Origin: Accumulibacter sp.
GTDB lineage: Bacteria > Pseudomonadota > Gammaproteobacteria > Burkholderiales > Rhodocyclaceae
NCBI GenBank assembly: GCA_031274075.1
Contig: JAISQQ010000018.1
Location: forward strand, 1-28,260
DNA length: 28,260 nucleotides
Reading direction: 5' to 3'
Under the pieces are notes generated by a model that saw nothing but the letters and a program-made list of their open reading frames with translations, did not search any database and had not been told where the DNA came from. The translations under genes were made by a program, and so were the position numbers. Below, in pieces: positions 1-6,110 of this stretch (within the stretch, counting starts at the first letter, position 1; each line of letters opens with the position of its first letter).

Positions 1-60
1 CTCAAACGGCATGGCGCGCGGGAGGTGATCCTGCTGACGCTGGCGCGCGCCTTGCCGTAG
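1..60 (+). CDS. comF: ComF family phosphoribosyltransferase-like protein, C-terminal end only
   Basis: The window opens inside a plus-strand reading frame that ends with TAG at 58-60. The 19 visible residues (LKRHGAREVILLTLARALP) match the typical end of ComF/GntX-family proteins, where a Lys/Arg-rich helix is followed by a G-A-x-E-V strand and a final L-A-R-x-L-P. ComF proteins carry a phosphoribosyltransferase fold and are linked to DNA uptake and processing. From general knowledge, comF often lies next to trmL in betaproteobacteria, and trmL follows here after an inserted stretch. Only the tail is visible, so the name rests on a short match plus context. Confidence 0.6.
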   Translation, partial: LKRHGAREVILLTLARALP

Positions 61-170
61 GCCGTCATCGGCAATGGTGGCTACAAGCGCCGGCCGGAAA
101 ACCGGGCCGCCAGCATCAAGGTAAACGGAACCCCAAACCGCCGCAAAGTGGCAAAGTGCATACAGACCTG

Positions 171-728
171 CTATGCGACGTTGGGGCGTACCCCATTATT
201 CTTTGCTTTTCCATTGAATTTTGCTATCAATTTATTATTGGCTTCTATAATTTTCTCGAAGTCTATCATATTGGAATTAAATATCAAATCATAATCGGCA
301 TCTTTGGACCTGAATTGATTCACGCCATACGCTACGCTATTGGCTGGTATATCTTTAGTAATTATTGCGCCGGCTGCCACAACAGAATTTTCACCGATTA
401 TTATTGGTCCTAAAATTTTTGCTCCATCAGCTATTACTACATTTTTACAAATTATCGGATTACCAATATTTTCCCATTCGCCACTAACTTTATTATATTT
501 CATATTTGAACCAATGGTAACATTTTGATAAATTACAACGTTTTCACAAATTTTCGAAGCAACAATTGTACAACCTCGTGCGTGATGAGCAAGCAATACG
601 CTTTTGTCTATTTCAGTACAATTGATTTCACAACAATAAAATTTTTCCAGCAAATTACGAGCCGCTTTTTTCAGTATTGTATTCTCAGAATGACAGTTTA
701 TTTTTACCAATTTATCAAACATGTTCAT
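171..728 (-). CDS. Left-handed beta-helix (hexapeptide repeat) acyltransferase, serine acetyltransferase-like
   Basis: A protein of 185 residues. Its middle and C-terminal half shows hexapeptide repeats (I/V/L-G/A-x-x-x-x): a VIYQNVTIG segment, then GNPIICKNVVIADGAKILGP, IIIGENSVVAAGAIITKDIP and NSVAYGV. This is the LbH layout of serine acetyltransferases and of polysaccharide or antibiotic O-acetyltransferases that use acetyl-CoA. A His-His pair (LLAHHARG) lies where the catalytic His is expected. It lacks the long N-terminal helical domain of full CysE, so a sugar or small-molecule O-acetyltransferase is as likely as cysteine synthesis. The frame is open to an ATG at 764, but the ATG at 728 follows an AAGGGG Shine-Dalgarno by four bases and is preferred. 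The DNA is strikingly AT-rich (about 33% G+C in 421-480) next to trmL at about 70%, a sign of horizontal transfer. It lies alone between comF and trmL, reading against both. Confidence 0.8.
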   Translation of the reverse strand: MNMFDKLVKINCHSENTILKKAARNLLEKFYCCEINCTEIDKSVLLAHHARGCTIVASKICENVVIYQNVTIGSNMKYNKVSGEWENIGNPIICKNVVIADGAKILGPIIIGENSVVAAGAIITKDIPANSVAYGVNQFRSKDADYDLIFNSNMIDFEKIIEANNKLIAKFNGKAKNNGVRPNVA

Positions 729-895
729 AACACCCCTTCCGACTAGCGGCGAGCCGATCAGCACGATAAAACATTAAATTTTACGCCAAAGGCGCATCTC
801 ATTATTTTTATATTTGTGTCAAATTTTTATACAATATTTTCCATAATCATTTCAACCCCAATGTCGTATAACATGAGATCATATGTGTAACTGCA

Positions 896-935
896 AGGTA
901 CACATAATGTCTCGTTTGGGATATTATGCGTACCT
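896..935. repeat. Imperfect inverted repeat with 10-base loop
   Basis: Arms 896-910 (AGGTACACATAATGT) and 921-935 (ATATTATGCGTACCT) pair at 13 of 15 positions around a 10-base loop. There is no T-run on either side, so it is not a standard terminator. It sits just where the AT-rich foreign DNA gives way to GC-rich DNA, and could be the end of the inserted piece or an operator. Confidence 0.5.
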
Positions 936-1078
936 GCCGTTACCGCGGCAGCACCGTTTTTGGACATTGGCGGTAATATTACCACAATGGCATCGATGCG
1001 AATTGGCGAGTGTAGCGTTCGGGAATCAGATGACAGGAATCAGTAATTCTTGCAAGCGCGGAGCGCCCGGAAACTGAA

Positions 1079-1106
1079 CTGTCTTCTGTCTTCTGTCCTC
1101 TGATCT
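1079..1106. repeat. Heptamer tandem repeat upstream of trmL
   Basis: Four units in 7-base register: CTGTCTT, CTGTCTT, CTGTCCT, CTGATCT. The array ends directly against the GGAG ribosome binding site (1107-1110) of trmL, so it forms part of that gene's leader. Similar arrays occur at 1591-1653, 8684-8725 and 10005-10039. Confidence 0.7.
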
Positions 1107-1117
1107 GGAGTCCTGCC

Positions 1118-1582
1118 TTGACCGCCGTCGTCCTGTTCCAGCCCGAAATTCCGCCGAACACGGGCAATGTGATCCGCCTGTGCGCCAACACCGGCGCCGA
1201 GCTGCACCTCGTCGAACCGCTCGGTTTCCGCTGGGAAGACCGCTCGCTCAAGCGCGCGGGACTCGATTACCACGAATTCGCGCGGGTCGTGCGCCACGCC
1301 GATTGGCCGCGATGCAAGGCGGCGCTGGCCGGCCGGCGCTTGTTCGCCATCACCACCCGCGGCGGCGCGCGCCCGGATCGCACCGCCTTCCAGGAAGACG
1401 ACGTTTTCGTCTTCGGCCGCGAAACGAGCGGCCTGCCCGCCGAAGTGATGGCCGAATTCCCGTTGGAACGCCGCCTGCGCTGGCCGATGCGCCCCGGCCA
1501 GCGCAGCCTCAACCTGTCCAATGCCGTCGCGGTGACGGTGTTCGAAGCCTGGCGGCAAAGGGATTTCGCCGGAGGGGGGTAA
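1118..1582 (+). CDS. trmL: tRNA (cytidine(34)/uridine-2'-O)-methyltransferase TrmL
   Basis: A 154-residue SPOUT (SpoU/TrmH superfamily) methyltransferase, the normal length of TrmL. It methylates the 2'-OH of the wobble nucleotide 34 in leucine tRNAs using S-adenosylmethionine, acting as a dimer in the cytoplasm. The three SPOUT motifs are visible: PEIPPNTGNVIRLC at residues 9-22, the VFGRETSGLP glycine-rich segment that builds the trefoil knot near residues 98-107, and RSLNLSNAVAV near residues 128-138. The start is a TTG at 1118, chosen because GGAG at 1107-1110 lies seven bases upstream and the protein then begins exactly as TrmL usually does. It is a single gene here, separated from the comF end by the acyltransferase. 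Confidence 0.93.
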   Translation: MTAVVLFQPEIPPNTGNVIRLCANTGAELHLVEPLGFRWEDRSLKRAGLDYHEFARVVRHADWPRCKAALAGRRLFAITTRGGARPDRTAFQEDDVFVFGRETSGLPAEVMAEFPLERRLRWPMRPGQRSLNLSNAVAVTVFEAWRQRDFAGGG

Positions 1583-1590
1583 AGCCGGGT

Positions 1591-1653
1591 ATCAGGGGTC
1601 AGGGATCAGGGATCAGATGTCAGGTGTCAGGTGTCAGGTGTCAGGTGTCAGCC
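1591..1653. repeat. Heptamer tandem repeat downstream of trmL
   Basis: Nine units in strict 7-base register: ATCAGGG, GTCAGGG, ATCAGGG, ATCAGAT, then GTCAGGT four times and GTCAGCC. The array starts eight bases after the trmL stop. The complementary heptamer (ACCTGAC) resembles the units of the other arrays in this window, so they appear to be one family. No coding sense is seen. Confidence 0.85.
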
Positions 1654-1700
1654 CGCATGGGATAAGCGAACCTCAACGCAAAGCCAATGGACCATTCGAT

Positions 1701-1740
1701 GCCGGGGTTCGTTGCGCTCGCCCCAGCCTATGCGGGCTTT
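1701..1740. repeat. Hairpin repeat, copy 1 (GGGG...CCCC stem)
   Basis: CGGGGTTCG, a GTTGCGCT loop, then CGCCCCAG, followed by CCTATGCGGGCTTT. Three further copies of the same design (G-G-G-G-T-T-C-G-C ... C-C-C-C-A) lie at 2691-2718, 7199-7225 and 8591-8618, all between genes. This one lies in the 249-base gap between trmL and vapC. Confidence 0.6.
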
Positions 1741-1831
1741 ATATCTATTGGAATTGGATTTGCTATAACTTTTAGCTATTCGTGCACCTACGCCCCGCAT
1801 CCAAACCCCCGATCTCTTCAGTCATGGCGGT

Positions 1832-2209
1832 TCAGCCCGGCTTGGCCACGTAGCGTACTCCCACGATGTCTGCGAAATGCACATCCTGCGACCATAGCAC
1901 GGCCCCGTGGGCGCGGGCGGTATGAAGAATGATGCTGTCGGCCAGCGAAAGTTTGAGTTCGGACGACAAGCGCGCCGCGCCCAGCGCCAGCGTCTCCGTC
2001 AGATCCTGAACGTGTCCTTGACGCATCAGGGCGATGGAGCGCAGGGCGTCCGCCTCGGTACGCTGCTGCAGAATGCGCTTGAACACCTCGAACAGCGTCA
2101 AGCTTGGAACCAGCAGTTCTTCGGTTGCTTCGATCGACTCCGCGAAGAAATCCGCGTTCGGCCCGTCGGCGAAATATTCCAGCCAACCGCAGGAATCGAC
2201 CACGTTCAT
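1832..2209 (-). CDS. vapC: PIN-domain ribonuclease toxin, VapC-like
   Basis: A 125-residue PIN domain, the usual toxin size. Family knowledge: VapC toxins are Mg2+-dependent RNases that cut specific tRNA or rRNA sites and are silenced by their VapB partner. Acidic metal-binding residues are at the expected places: Asp5 in NVVDSCGW, Glu in LTLFEVFKR (about residue 42), Asp in LSLADSII (about 91) and Asp in LWSQDVHF (about 108). It begins with ATG inside the stop codon of the upstream antitoxin (ATGA overlap, 2206-2209), so translation is coupled. The frame is intact and no essential residue is obviously lost, so the pair may be active. Confidence 0.9.
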   Translation of the reverse strand: MNVVDSCGWLEYFADGPNADFFAESIEATEELLVPSLTLFEVFKRILQQRTEADALRSIALMRQGHVQDLTETLALGAARLSSELKLSLADSIILHTARAHGAVLWSQDVHFADIVGVRYVAKPG

Positions 2210-2412
2210 GGCCGGTCGTTCTCACGCGACACGTCCGTGGCAAGCCCCGGCAGGAATCCGCGCAGTTGACGCGCCGGTTCGATGGGCAGCAGTTCGATGC
2301 GTTGATCGAACGCCAGCACCTGCAACTTCTGACCTGCTGCGATGTTGAGCAGGGCGCGGATGGATTGCGGGATCACGATCTGGAATTTGGGCGAAACCGT
2401 GACTGCGAGCAT
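2206..2412 (-). CDS. vapB: AbrB/SpoVT-type antitoxin, VapB-like
   Basis: A 68-residue protein. Its first about 45 residues form a swapped-hairpin AbrB domain: VTVSPKFQIVIPQSIRALLNI, with the typical K-F-Q-I-V-I-P motif followed by a short helix, then GQKLQVLAF and RIELLPIEP strands. Antitoxins of this type bind their operator through this domain and block the PIN toxin with the C-terminal tail (about residues 46-68). The ATG at 2412 is preceded by AGGAG with a six-base spacer. The order antitoxin then toxin with a four-base overlap is standard and suggests self-repression from a promoter just upstream (2413-2460). I did not find a clear operator palindrome there. Confidence 0.88.
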   Translation of the reverse strand: MLAVTVSPKFQIVIPQSIRALLNIAAGQKLQVLAFDQRIELLPIEPARQLRGFLPGLATDVSRENDRP

Positions 2413-2489
2413 GGGGGACTCCTGTTAGGTCGATACGCGGCTGATTTTACCAAATGTTGATGGATAAGGAAAAAGTAAAATAGACGGGG

Positions 2490-2695
2490 TCACTTATCCA
2501 GTCCATAGGCTTCCAATCCCTCGCTGGTCAGCTTGGCGTGTCGCTACTCCGCCTTGCCGGCGTTTGCGGCGATCTGCCCGGCCTGGGGGAAAGCCGCCAG
2601 GAATTCTGGTTCCGTCACCCAATCGGCCAGCCTTTCGATCTCGTACAGGTACGTCACCTTGGCTTCCTGATAGTGGGGAAAGCTGACGCTGTTGG
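2490..2695 (-). pseudogene. Decayed coding remnant with an internal stop
   Basis: Read on the minus strand from the edge of a hairpin repeat, one frame gives about 48 protein-like residues (NSVSFPHYQEAKVTYLYEIE, then RLADWVTEPEFLAAFPQ and onward to NAGKAE). An in-frame TAG follows, then another 17 residues in the same frame (RHAKLTSEGLEAYGLDK) before TGA at 2490-2492. The composition and the continuation past the stop in the same frame are what a recently inactivated gene leaves behind. There is no start codon with a ribosome binding site; the 5' part seems to have been lost where the repeat at 2691 begins. I do not recognise the family. Confidence 0.5.
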
Positions 2696-2789
2696 GGTTC
2701 GCTTCGCCCTCCCCAAGCTATTCCAGAAGACAGAGGGCGGAAAACAATCCCCAATCTATTTGCGGGCGCGAAGTGCACGGTAACTGAGT
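2691..2789. repeat. Composite intergenic repeat, copy at 2.7 kb
   Basis: Starts with the GTTGGGG...CCCCAAGC hairpin (stem 2692-2697 with 2711-2716), continues with AGCTATTCCAGAAGACAGAG, and ends with GCGGGCGCGAAGTGCACGG and TAACTGA (2762-2787). The same modules in the same order occur at 8591-8686, and the last module alone at 1051-1077. It forms the 5' boundary of the remnant at 2490-2695. Confidence 0.75.
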
Positions 2790-2840
2790 TAATCGTGGTC
2801 TGACCTCAATTATTCTGACCTCAATTATTCCCTATTATTC
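2790..2840. repeat. Partial copy of the AATCGTGGTCTG inverted-repeat family, with a 15-bp tandem duplication
   Basis: TTAATCGTGGTCTGACC (2789-2805) is one terminal repeat of the element family described at 7320-7445 and 8346-8471, diverged at its outer end. A 15-base unit TCTGACCTCAATTAT is duplicated in tandem (2799-2813, 2814-2828), and CCTATTATT follows. No full element is present here. Confidence 0.65.
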
Positions 2841-2847
2841 ATAAATC

Positions 2848-2875
2848 AAAAAAGCCGGGATTTCCCCGGCTTTTT
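2848..2875 (-). terminator. Rho-independent terminator after the symporter gene (bidirectional form)
   Basis: Stem GCCGGG (2854-2859) with CCCGGC (2865-2870), extended by five A:T pairs (2849-2853 with 2871-2875). A-run and T-run flank the stem, so it can work on both strands. It lies about 60 bases past the stop of the minus-strand symporter gene and isolates it from the remnants on the left. Confidence 0.88.
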
Positions 2876-2936
2876 CGTTTCCGGAATCAGGCAGGACAAA
2901 AAGCCGGCTTCCCGTTTTTCACCGTGCCCGCCGCGC

Positions 2937-4334
2937 TCAAGCGCTCTTTCCAGATCCCTCACGATCGTCGAAATAATCCTTCGCCAGCTTGAACACGACC
3001 GGACTCAACAGCAGCAGGGCGACGAGGTTGGGAATCGCCATCAGGCCGTTGAACAGGTCGGCGAGATCCCAGACCAGCGTCAGTTCGGCCATGGCGCCGA
3101 CCGGTACGATGAGGGTGAAGATGGTTCGGAACGGTAGCGACGCCCGGTGGCCGAACAGGTAGATCACGCAACGTTCGCCATATACGCACCATCCCAGGAT
3201 GGTGGAGAAGGCGAACAGCACCAGGCCGATGGTGACCAGCCAGGAACCGAAGGCGCCCATGGTGAAGCTGAAGGACTGGGCGGTCAGCGTGCCGGCTCCG
3301 GCTTCGGTGATGCCGGGCGCCATCCATTGCCCCGAGACGAGAATGACCAGCGCGGAAATGGTGCATACGACGAGAGTGTCGAGGAAGGGATCGAGCATCC
3401 CGAGCAGTCCTTGCTTGACCGGGTTTTCGACGATGGCCGTGGCGTGCGCGATCGGGGCGCTGCCCAGGCCGGCTTCGTTGGAGAACAGGCCGCGCGCAAC
3501 GCCGAATCGGATGGCCGCCGCGAGTGTCGCTCCGGTGAAGCCGCCGACGGCGGCATGGCCGGAAAACGCGCTGCTGAAGATCAGGGCGAAGGCGTCTACC
3601 ACCTTGTCGGCGTGGATGAAGAGGATGATCAGTCCGCCGAACACGTAGATCAGCGCCATTACCGGGACCAGCGTGCCGGCTACCGCGCCGATGCGCTTGA
3701 CGCCGCCGATCAGTACGATTCCCGCCAGAACGAGGAGTACGATGGCGACGGTCCAGGGCGACAGGGTGATGTCGTAACCGCTGGCCAGCTTGACGATGTT
3801 CGCCGTGATCGCGTTGGCCTGGGTCATGTTGCCGATGCCGAAGGAGGCGACCATGCCGAATACCGCGAAGAGCGTCGCCAGCCATTTCCAGTTCGGACCC
3901 AGGCCGTTCTTGATGTAGTACATCGGCCCGCCGACGAATTTGCCGTCCGGCGTGACTTCGCGGTACTTGACCGCCAGCGTCGCCTCGCAGAACTTGGTCG
4001 CCATGCCGAAGGCCGCGGTCATCCACATCCAGAACACCGCGCCCGGCCCGCCCATGAGGATGGCGGTCGCCACGCCGACGATGTTGCCGGTGCCGATGGT
4101 TGCCGCCAAGGAGGTCATCAGGGCGCGGAACGGCGACAGCTCGCCCTCGTGACCGGGGTGAGAGCGCCGTCCCCGCCACATCACCGCGAGAGCGTGCGGC
4201 AGCTTGCGCCACGACTGGAAGCGCAGGCCGAAAGTGAGGAATACCCCGACGATGAACAACAGCGGAATCAGTACGAACGGCCCCCATACGATGCCATCCA
4301 AAGTACCTACCAGTTTGCCAAATGATTCCAACAT
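2937..4334 (-). CDS. Sodium:alanine symporter, AGCS family (DagA/AlsT-like)
   Basis: A 465-residue integral membrane protein of normal family length. It imports alanine (sometimes glycine) with Na+ across the inner membrane. The family signature is clear near residues 73-115: SLAATIGTGNIVGVATAI and MGGPGAVFWMWMTAAFGMAT, followed by KFCEATLAVKYR. A GGPMYYI loop, the FSNEAGLGSAPIAHA segment near residue 288, and about 10-11 hydrophobic helices follow; the C-terminus ends in a charged tail (KDYFDDREGSGKSA). The ATG at 4334 has a strong AAGGAGGAG ribosome binding site. It lies downstream of alanine dehydrogenase in the same direction after a 334-base gap, so it could share its message or have its own promoter there. 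Import plus deamination fits one catabolic unit. Confidence 0.95.
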   Translation of the reverse strand: MLESFGKLVGTLDGIVWGPFVLIPLLFIVGVFLTFGLRFQSWRKLPHALAVMWRGRRSHPGHEGELSPFRALMTSLAATIGTGNIVGVATAILMGGPGAVFWMWMTAAFGMATKFCEATLAVKYREVTPDGKFVGGPMYYIKNGLGPNWKWLATLFAVFGMVASFGIGNMTQANAITANIVKLASGYDITLSPWTVAIVLLVLAGIVLIGGVKRIGAVAGTLVPVMALIYVFGGLIILFIHADKVVDAFALIFSSAFSGHAAVGGFTGATLAAAIRFGVARGLFSNEAGLGSAPIAHATAIVENPVKQGLLGMLDPFLDTLVVCTISALVILVSGQWMAPGITEAGAGTLTAQSFSFTMGAFGSWLVTIGLVLFAFSTILGWCVYGERCVIYLFGHRASLPFRTIFTLIVPVGAMAELTLVWDLADLFNGLMAIPNLVALLLLSPVVFKLAKDYFDDREGSGKSA

Positions 4335-4668
4335 GACTCCTCCTTGGTAAATTTGTCCTGAATCGGTGAAACCTCGTAAGGGTACGACATTTTTCGGCGG
4401 ACGTGTCGACGCGATGCCCGGAGGCAGGGATTCAGGTATCAGGTCCGTGCATCAGCGTAAAACCGATTCCGGTTTGAACCCCGCCCGAAGGAAGGTTTTG
4501 AGCGACAGGCATACGCCGTTCCCGCCACTCTCCGTGTCCTGGCAAGCTTGTTCCCGGACGGAACAAAGCTTTCTCCAGCCTCGTTGAAACCCCGCCGTCA
4601 AAACGTCGTGGATGGCCTTTGCCCGCCGTCGAGCGGGCAAAGGAAAAAAGCCGTGGTGTTTACGCTCT
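4335..4668. other. Gap between ald and the symporter gene, with hairpins
   Basis: No gene seen. It contains a perfect 11-bp hairpin right behind the ald stop (4616-4626 with 4633-4643, loop CGTCGA), an inverted repeat with one bulged base (4544-4554 with 4561-4572, AAGCTTGTTCC against GGAACAAAGCTT), and degenerate heptamer-like units at 4429-4456 (GATTCAG, GTATCAG, later CATCAGC). The 11-bp hairpin has six A's on its plus-strand right side, which places the U-run before and not after the stem for a minus-strand transcript, so it is not a classical terminator for ald. It may instead stabilise the message end. A promoter for the symporter gene probably lies in 4335-4450, but I cannot point to one. 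Confidence 0.55.
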
Positions 4669-5787
4669 CTAGCCGAGAACAGCATCCGCCGACTTATAGA
4701 GATCAGTCAGCGCAAAGGCATCGGCAACCGCCTGATAGGTAATGCTGCCCTTGTACGTATTCAGCCCGCGTTTCAGGGCTTCATTTTCGCGACAGGCTTT
4801 TTCCAGACCTTTGTTGGCGAGCATCAGGCCATAACGGATGGTTGCGTTATTCAAGGCAAAGGTGGAAGTGCGGGCATATGCGCCGGGCATGTTAGCCACG
4901 CAATAATGCACTACACCGTCAACGACAAAAACCGGGTCGCTATGCGTGGTGGCTTTGGAGGTTTCGAGGCAACCGCCCTGGTCAATGGCAACGTCCACAA
5001 TAACCGATCCGTCTTTCATCATGGACAGATGCGACTTTTTGACCAGCTTGGGAGCGATTGCGCCGGGAATGAGAACCGCGCCGACGACGATGTCCGCTTT
5101 TTTCAGACACGCTTCAACGCTAACCGGATCGCTGAACAGCGGGGTAACATTGGCTGGCAGTATTTCGCCAAGATATTCAAGACGGTTCAAATTCACGTCA
5201 AGGATGCTTACATCCGCGCCCAGACCGGCGGCTACGCGCGCCGCGTTCGTACCAACGACACCGCCGCCCAGAATAACGACCTGCGCCGGCGCCACGCCGG
5301 TCACGCCCATAGGCAAAAGACCAAGCCCGCCCTGGCTTTTGGCAAGATAAAACGCCCCCATCAGGGAAGCCATGCGGCCCGCCACTTCACTCATGGGCTT
5401 GAGCAGGGGCAACGCATTCCCTTCCTGCACTGTTTCATAGGCAAGTGCTATAATCTTGCGTTCGATGCAGGCTCTGGTAAGAGGCTCATTGGCGGCAAAA
5501 TGGAAATACGTATACACCAGTTGGCCCGACCGCATTTTTGGATATTCGATGGCAAGCGGTTCCTTGACTTTCACGATCATTTCCGATTCAGCCCAAACCG
5601 CATCCGCTGAAGGCAGAATTTTGGCGCCTGCGGCAAGATACTCCGCATCGGTAAGGGCTGAACCCAGTCCGGCCCCTTGTTCGATGAATACGCTATGACC
5701 AGCGGCCACATAGGAACCAACGGCATTTGGAGTCAGTCCTACACGATTTTCGTTGTCCTTGATTTCTTTCGGGCATCCAACTTTCAT
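4669..5787 (-). CDS. ald: Alanine dehydrogenase
   Basis: A 372-residue protein, the usual length for Ald, which converts L-alanine + NAD+ + water to pyruvate + NADH + ammonia. Start-site signature MKVGCPKEIKDNENRVGLTP (1-20) is typical. Catalytic Lys75 (in KVKEP) and His96 (in YTYFHFA) are present, as are the GGGVVG dinucleotide-binding turn (174-179) and Asp197, which favours NAD over NADP. The frame stays open up to 5889, but the ATG at 5787 is preceded by GAGGAG and gives the family N-terminus. It points toward the sodium:alanine symporter gene and is divergent from a LysR regulator 323 bases away. Its base composition is more moderate than that of the cell-wall genes, suggesting it was acquired with the regulator. 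Confidence 0.96.
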   Translation of the reverse strand: MKVGCPKEIKDNENRVGLTPNAVGSYVAAGHSVFIEQGAGLGSALTDAEYLAAGAKILPSADAVWAESEMIVKVKEPLAIEYPKMRSGQLVYTYFHFAANEPLTRACIERKIIALAYETVQEGNALPLLKPMSEVAGRMASLMGAFYLAKSQGGLGLLPMGVTGVAPAQVVILGGGVVGTNAARVAAGLGADVSILDVNLNRLEYLGEILPANVTPLFSDPVSVEACLKKADIVVGAVLIPGAIAPKLVKKSHLSMMKDGSVIVDVAIDQGGCLETSKATTHSDPVFVVDGVVHYCVANMPGAYARTSTFALNNATIRYGLMLANKGLEKACRENEALKRGLNTYKGSITYQAVADAFALTDLYKSADAVLG

Positions 5788-6110
5788 GATAGCATCTCCT
5801 CGGGCTTGAACAGGTATCAGGTTTTTCCCGCCAGACACACCTGACTGTACATACAGGCGGTTGGCGGACACGTTGTGTTGCATTGCCAAGTATTTGCAGC
5901 CGATATCGTATTACCCTCCCGGTGTTGTGATGTTGTATTACTTCTCATACTACTCTTCTCGCTCCACGCATCATAGGTATGTTGCGATATATAAACAAAC
6001 CATTATTTCTATTGGATGAATTAGAACAGCTAATCCGAAAAGAACGTCCGATGGCTTGCTGAATCATGGAATCCACAATATAGATCCGTGCGAGATCAAA
6101 AGGAAACGTC
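5788..6110. promoter_or_regulatory. Divergent control region between ald and the LysR gene
   Basis: No gene is seen in these 323 bases. The layout (ald leaving to the left, a LysR gene to the right) is the classic arrangement for a LysR regulator acting on its neighbour. The best operator candidate is the perfect inverted repeat at 6020-6034, listed separately. The region is AT-rich around 5930-6015 (for example GATATATAAAC), where promoters are expected. I could not fix the -35/-10 pairs with confidence. Confidence 0.6.
6020..6034. promoter_or_regulatory. Candidate LysR box (T-N11-A inverted repeat)
   Basis: ATTAG-AACAG-CTAAT is a perfect 5-bp inverted repeat with a 5-base centre, and it contains T-N11-A (TTAGAACAGCTAA), the accepted core of LysR-type binding sites. 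It lies 77 bases before the LysR start codon and 233 bases before the ald start. The function is inferred from pattern and position only. Confidence 0.5.

Larger units (their letters stand above)
729..1117. other. Gene-free stretch with palindromes between the acyltransferase and trmL
   Basis: I see no convincing gene in these 389 bases. The left part (to about 880) is AT-rich and should hold the promoter of the minus-strand acyltransferase, with several TATAAT-like stretches but no clear single choice. The right part turns GC-rich and carries an imperfect 15-bp inverted repeat (896-910 with 921-935), a small inverted repeat at 936-950, a perfect 12-bp palindrome (972-983), a fragment of the dispersed GCGC-hairpin repeat (1051-1077) and four heptamer units (1079-1106) running up to the trmL ribosome binding site. 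A 64-codon ORF at 883-1077 runs across these repeats and is not believable. Confidence 0.6.

Noticed and set aside
156..746. Three plus-strand ORFs opposite the acyltransferase
   Set aside because: They are shadows of the hexapeptide-repeat gene on the minus strand, rich in Phe/Ile/Tyr because of the AT-rich DNA.
974..982. TAATATTAC, the nonanucleotide of geminivirus-type replication origins, within a hairpin
   Set aside because: The nine bases are part of a self-complementary 12-mer and form the stem and not a loop. No Rep gene is near. Most likely coincidence.
883..1077. 64-codon plus-strand ORF before trmL
   Set aside because: It crosses inverted repeats and a dispersed repeat fragment, has no ribosome binding site and no protein-like pattern.
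1591..1653. Short tandem repeats considered as a CRISPR array
   Set aside because: Units are seven bases with no spacers and no cas genes nearby.
2494..2778. 94-codon minus-strand ORF over the remnant and composite repeat
   Set aside because: It is in a different frame from the protein-like remnant and is mostly repeat sequence.
4616..4643. Perfect 11-bp hairpin behind ald taken as a rho-independent terminator
   Set aside because: For the minus-strand ald transcript the U-run comes before the stem and no U-run follows it, so it lacks the required form.
5788..5889. Extended N-terminus for alanine dehydrogenase starting at 5889
   Set aside because: The extra 34 residues have no family counterpart, while the ATG at 5787 has a GAGGAG site and the standard MKVG start.
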